NCBI RefSeq assembly: GCF_038502225.1
Contig: NC_091293.1
Span: 6,738,144-6,802,143 of the forward strand
From: Cherax quadricarinatus
Lineage: Eukaryota; Arthropoda; Malacostraca; Decapoda; Parastacidae
Direction: 5' to 3'
Length of the DNA stretch: 64,000 nucleotides
A program made the translations under genes and the position numbers. Below, piece after piece: positions 60,623-64,000 of this stretch. Below the pieces are notes generated by a model. It made no database searches. It was not told where the DNA came from and worked only from the letters and a program-made list of their open reading frames with translations. Position 1 is the first letter of the stretch. Each line of letters begins with the position of its first letter.

Positions 60623-62158
60623 TAGTACCCCATGGTCTTGGGTTTGCAACGCTTCTGATAGCGTTCCTCCATTGTACTTACATCCTGACGAGGCCTTTCA
60701 CCATGTTTATCACTAACAGGATGAAGGAATTCCAGGTGTGAATGAAAGTGTATTTTCAAGGATATGCAACAACCCAGTGCTCTATATGCTTCTATTATGT
60801 TTTGCAGTAAATCGGCATAATTGTCTGTGTGCCTAGGAAGTTTTGGACAACCTGTCTGAAAGCTTCCCATGCAGCCAGCTCCACTGGGGTAAGTTCTTAT
60901 AGTAAGACCGTGTAAGATAACAGTTCACGTATTTGCGACACAACAAATACTCCGGCTTGTAGTTTTGCGTCAGTTAAAATTCCTCCAAATTCTTCCTTAA
61001 GGTAAAGGTATCCTGCACCTTCGCTATACAGAGTTTTCACAAAGATTTTCGTTTGGCCCAAATTTATATGCAATGGTGAAAGATAGTTTTTGAGAATGTA
61101 TCAGTGCTGTATGTTGGGTTTTCTTGGAATAGGATCTTGTTTTTGCCGGCCATTTTTTGATCTTGTAGTGGTTAGCATCGTCACTGCTATTCAACAAGTT
61201 GGAGACCAAGTATTAATAAACCCTATCGCTTTTAGTTTCCCATATATATTTCAGTTATGGTCGTTGTATTTTATTATCATGAGAAGAGTTTTCAAAGACT
61301 TGTATATTTCGTTAAATATCACAGCAGGAGCCACTACCACAGTTGGCTTTTCACTGCCAATATGAAGGAGCACTGTTTTCAAATTGACTTTGATGGGATC
61401 GATGAAAAGTCTTCATCCATCAGAACTGTGTTAATAAACCAGTTCATTCATAGAACCATTCACATCACTGCACAAACACACGCCATTCTCCATTAGATAG
61501 AATGCCACCAACTTAGTATAGCGAGCACGAATAAAGTATTTTTGTTGCTTCTGATAAAAATTCCTCTCTTGTAAGTTCTGTCTTCTGCTCTAGTAAGTTA
61601 AGATCCCTGACAAGGTCATTTAACTCCTGTAAAGTGATTAAGTGAGGTTGCTTCTGAGTCTCAGATTCTGATGGTTCTTAAAGATCAGTATTATCAGTTT
61701 ATTCACTACTATCACGTTCATTGTTACTAGCAACAGGCATAACAGGTATAGTACTGTCATCACTATGTAGCACAGGTTTCAATGCTGACTCACAATCTGG
61801 ATATGTTATCTTGTTATTGTTTTTCTTCGAGAAATTAACCACATTAAGTATGGAAAATTAACAGTCATTCAGGTGATTCTGAGGTTCTCGCCACGCTAAT
61901 GGGATTGTAAATGGCATTGGTGTACAGTTTCCATGAAGCCACTGACTGTGTCAGTCCAGAACTACACACAGTACAATTTACTATGTGTGGAGTCCACGTT
62001 TCACGTTGATGACTTGTCTTCCAACCCAAGTAATGCTTGTATGAAAGCTTGACATGATCTGTCATAATATTTCGTTGATCACTTCGTGTATATTTGTCAC
62101 ATACATAACTGTTCGGGCATCCTCGTCTGTTCATATTAATCAGAAACAGAGATTTCAT
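60567..62158 (-). pseudogene. Decayed copy of a repetitive arthropod protein family of unknown function
   Basis: Read on the minus strand, pieces in several frames follow one protein order. The N-terminus has CPNSYVCDKYTRSDQRNI and LGWKTSHQRETWTPHIVNC (62158-61865). Next come SKKNNNKITYPDC, LNDLVRDLNLLEQKTEL, LMENGVCLCSDVNGSMNEL, LKTVLLHIGSEKPTVVVA, a DDANHYKIKKWPAKTR stretch, and finally NIIEAYRALGCCISLKIHFH with SDKHGERPRQDVSTMEERYQ (60870-60571). I recognise this order from a multi-copy family annotated as uncharacterised in arthropods and cnidarians, probably a transposon protein. Many stops and frameshifts rule out function. A Cys-x2-Cys pair in the N-terminus hints at zinc binding. Confidence 0.7.
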
Positions 62159-63558
62159 GTAATAGCAAAAGTAATAGAATGTAAATATAGTTGTGTGTAT
62201 GTGGCAGAGAAATGCAATTTAAGCAAAATGAACACCAGTGTACACAATGAACAGTAACTTTTGGTAATTATATCCGAACATAACTGATGCTTTGTGACTC
62301 TTCCAGACAAACAAACATGATGCGTAGCGTTCATGTTTAGGAATGTGAATAGACAACAGCAAGGCTTCCACAGAAGTGTATTTACGTTTATGTTCGTAAC
62401 ATAGAATCACTTGTGATGCCATTATCTTACGCGATAGGTTAATTCTGACTTTAAATTCACTTTCAGCTTCTAAAAAAGTAGTAAATTTATTGTTGTCCAG
62501 TGTAAAATGAGGAATTTAACCGGTATTCATATGGAATTTTAACATATTCATTCATCCAATGATGATTAGTGCATAAAAATTGACGAATTTTGCCTGAGAA
62601 AACACTAAAAATGTATATTATTTCTTTAAAATATTCAGCATTCATGCTGATATCAGGTGATCAGAGACTAACTTTACAGCTGTCGTGAATTTTACAAATT
62701 CCTTCTGAGTGACAGAGTGGCACCCACTTGATTAAATTAGATTACTAGAGACTCTAACAAAAACTAAAGCAATTAAAGATCTAGGGAAAAAATGGTTGAA
62801 AATTCATTTCGCCTACGGAAATAGATGGTATAAAATACCGACACGATGGAAAACATGTTTGTGACTTGATGAAGCCCATTGTGTGGGCGACACGTTGTAA
62901 ATAAAGGATCGCATTATACTGCATTTGTGCCTATTTTTTCCATTTTTCTCAATCTCTCGTGAAAGATCCCATGGAAGTCATATTACGAAACTTCCACAAC
63001 GCTCCACACCTTAGATTATTTCCTACGGGGGCAGCAAGAGGGGAGAAAGTTGGTATCTGTCTCCCACAATGTGTCTGTATCTGGCGCAGCTCTTGAAGAG
63101 AACTCCGTATCTGTCTCGTGAGAGACGTGTCAATATTGCAAGTGGGAAGTCTGTTTACGTTCGTGTAGTTGAAGTGGATTCAGGCCACTGAGTTTCTCGG
63201 AAATTCCCCAGACCAGTTGTGTCAGTCTGCAGGCGCTTCAGACGTCTCTTTTGGGAATCCTTCACTACCTCTCACGATCATTTAGTCTCAGAGAAGAGTA
63301 TATATGCAGTTAAATTAATCTCACTAGATTGATATCATGTCTAATGGAATAAAAATAGAGTGAAGTATTATACGAAAGTCAAAGCTTAAGTATAATGTTG
63401 TATTTTAATGTTGAAGTTAAATATGTTTTTCAACTGGAAAAATTTGTTTTTGTTTAATACTTTACCGTAACAAAAACATTTAACCTATTTTTTAAAAGCT
63501 TTATTTTTATCACAATATGTATTTCAATTATAAAGAGTTTTATGAAACACTTGTCTAA
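62159..63558. other. Non-coding stretch, no gene recognised
   Basis: Mostly AT-rich. A hammerhead-like motif followed by GTAAATAAAGG lies at 62865-62908. 63000-63240 is less AT-rich but gives no recognisable protein. Confidence 0.5.
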
Positions 63559-63620
63559 AAGTCACTGATAGTCGAGTATTATGAGTTAGAGAACAAGAAA
63601 GAGAGACCGAGAGAGAGAGA

Positions 63621-63699
<79 letters not shown>

Positions 63700-64000
63700 A
63701 GATTTCTTGTGTTCTTTAAACTGTTCTATAACACAGAACGACAAAAAAATAATTTTAAAAAGATTTCTGCAGGAGAAGCAACTATAATTGTACCTGGTAA
63801 ACTTAATAAAGAGGAGCCGGGGGAGACCGGACTCTCCCGGCTATTAAACTTAGTAATTACCTCTCAAGAAAAAAAAGTCTATGAAGCTCTATTCCTTAAG
63901 GCAAAATATTATATAAAAAAAATCAAGGAAGAAAAGACTATGAATCGCTGGCAAAAACTGAGAAACAAAAGTTACAAGGACAAAATTTATAACAGCTCAT
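63559..64000 (+). CDS. Open frame running off the right edge, possible exon of an unknown gene
   Basis: Frame 1 is open from after a TAA at 63556 to the end of the window, about 147 codons, the first part being translated (GA)n. A possible splice acceptor, TTCTATAACACAG, ends at 63736 after a T-rich tract. Downstream the frame encodes ISAGEATIIVPGKLNK, EEPGETGLSRLLN and then a lysine-rich stretch with ALFLKAKYYIKKIKEEK. I do not recognise the protein. There is no in-frame ATG between 63736 and about 63934, so if real it is an internal exon. It could also be part of an unrecognised mobile element. Confidence 0.35.
63607..63696. repeat. (GA)n microsatellite
   Basis: A GA array with two interruptions near its start. 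Confidence 0.97.

Noticed and set aside
61090..61496. Plus-strand frames of 79-91 residues
   Set aside because: They are antisense to the minus-strand pseudogene, whose conserved blocks explain this stretch.

Overview
The window looks like gene-poor nuclear DNA of an invertebrate, most likely a decapod crustacean. The reasons are the density of non-LTR retrotransposons, Penelope-like and BEL/Pao elements, tRNA-derived SINEs and very long (TA)n, (CA)n and (GA)n microsatellites, with no bacterial features. The species call is an inference from how these families look to me; nothing in the sequence proves it. There is one assembly gap of exactly 100 N (2708-2807). No complete host gene was found. 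The only possible host coding sequence is an open frame that runs off the right edge (63559-64000).

Left part (1-17198). A decayed LINE (here LINE D) is followed by Penelope-like fragments up to the gap. From 2808 to 13068 lies a nested stack on the minus strand. One RTE-like LINE (LINE A, host copy) is cut into four pieces by three later insertions: a younger LINE A with an intact reverse-transcriptase frame (3247-5659), a decayed CR1/L2-like LINE (LINE B, 6264-8058) and a nearly intact LINE B (8635-12743). After it come (TA)n arrays, two copies of a roughly 390-bp terminal-inverted-repeat element, a cluster of tRNA-derived repeats and a second LINE A subfamily copy.

Middle part (17199-51209). 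A 36-bp minisatellite and a decayed plus-strand LINE B copy lead to a BEL/Pao retroelement (25516-35650, minus strand, 812-bp LTR, apparent 5-bp target duplication). A full-length LINE A (25741-29327) sits inside its 3' LTR. Beyond it are more LINE A copies; one is split by another full-length LINE B (39498-43604) and one by a third LINE family (LINE C, 47613-49392). Two short elements made only of the LINE A 5' leader plus the LINE A 3' tail stand tail to tail, and two further copies of the inverted-repeat element are present.

Right part (51210-64000). This is mostly non-coding sequence with three large minisatellites (35-bp unit, 16/18-bp unit, and a 29-bp unit whose three forward frames are all open). 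It also holds a decayed copy of a widespread repetitive arthropod protein of unknown function (about 60567-62158, minus), a (GA)n array and the open frame at the edge.

How the parts relate: LINE A and LINE B encode an APE-type endonuclease plus reverse transcriptase, and LINE B also has an esterase-like ORF1 joined to ORF2 by a TGATG overlap. The leader-plus-tail elements and the SINEs have no proteins and presumably rely on LINE machinery. (TA)n arrays touch the ends of most element families, and at one inverted-repeat copy the flanking microsatellites are themselves inverted.
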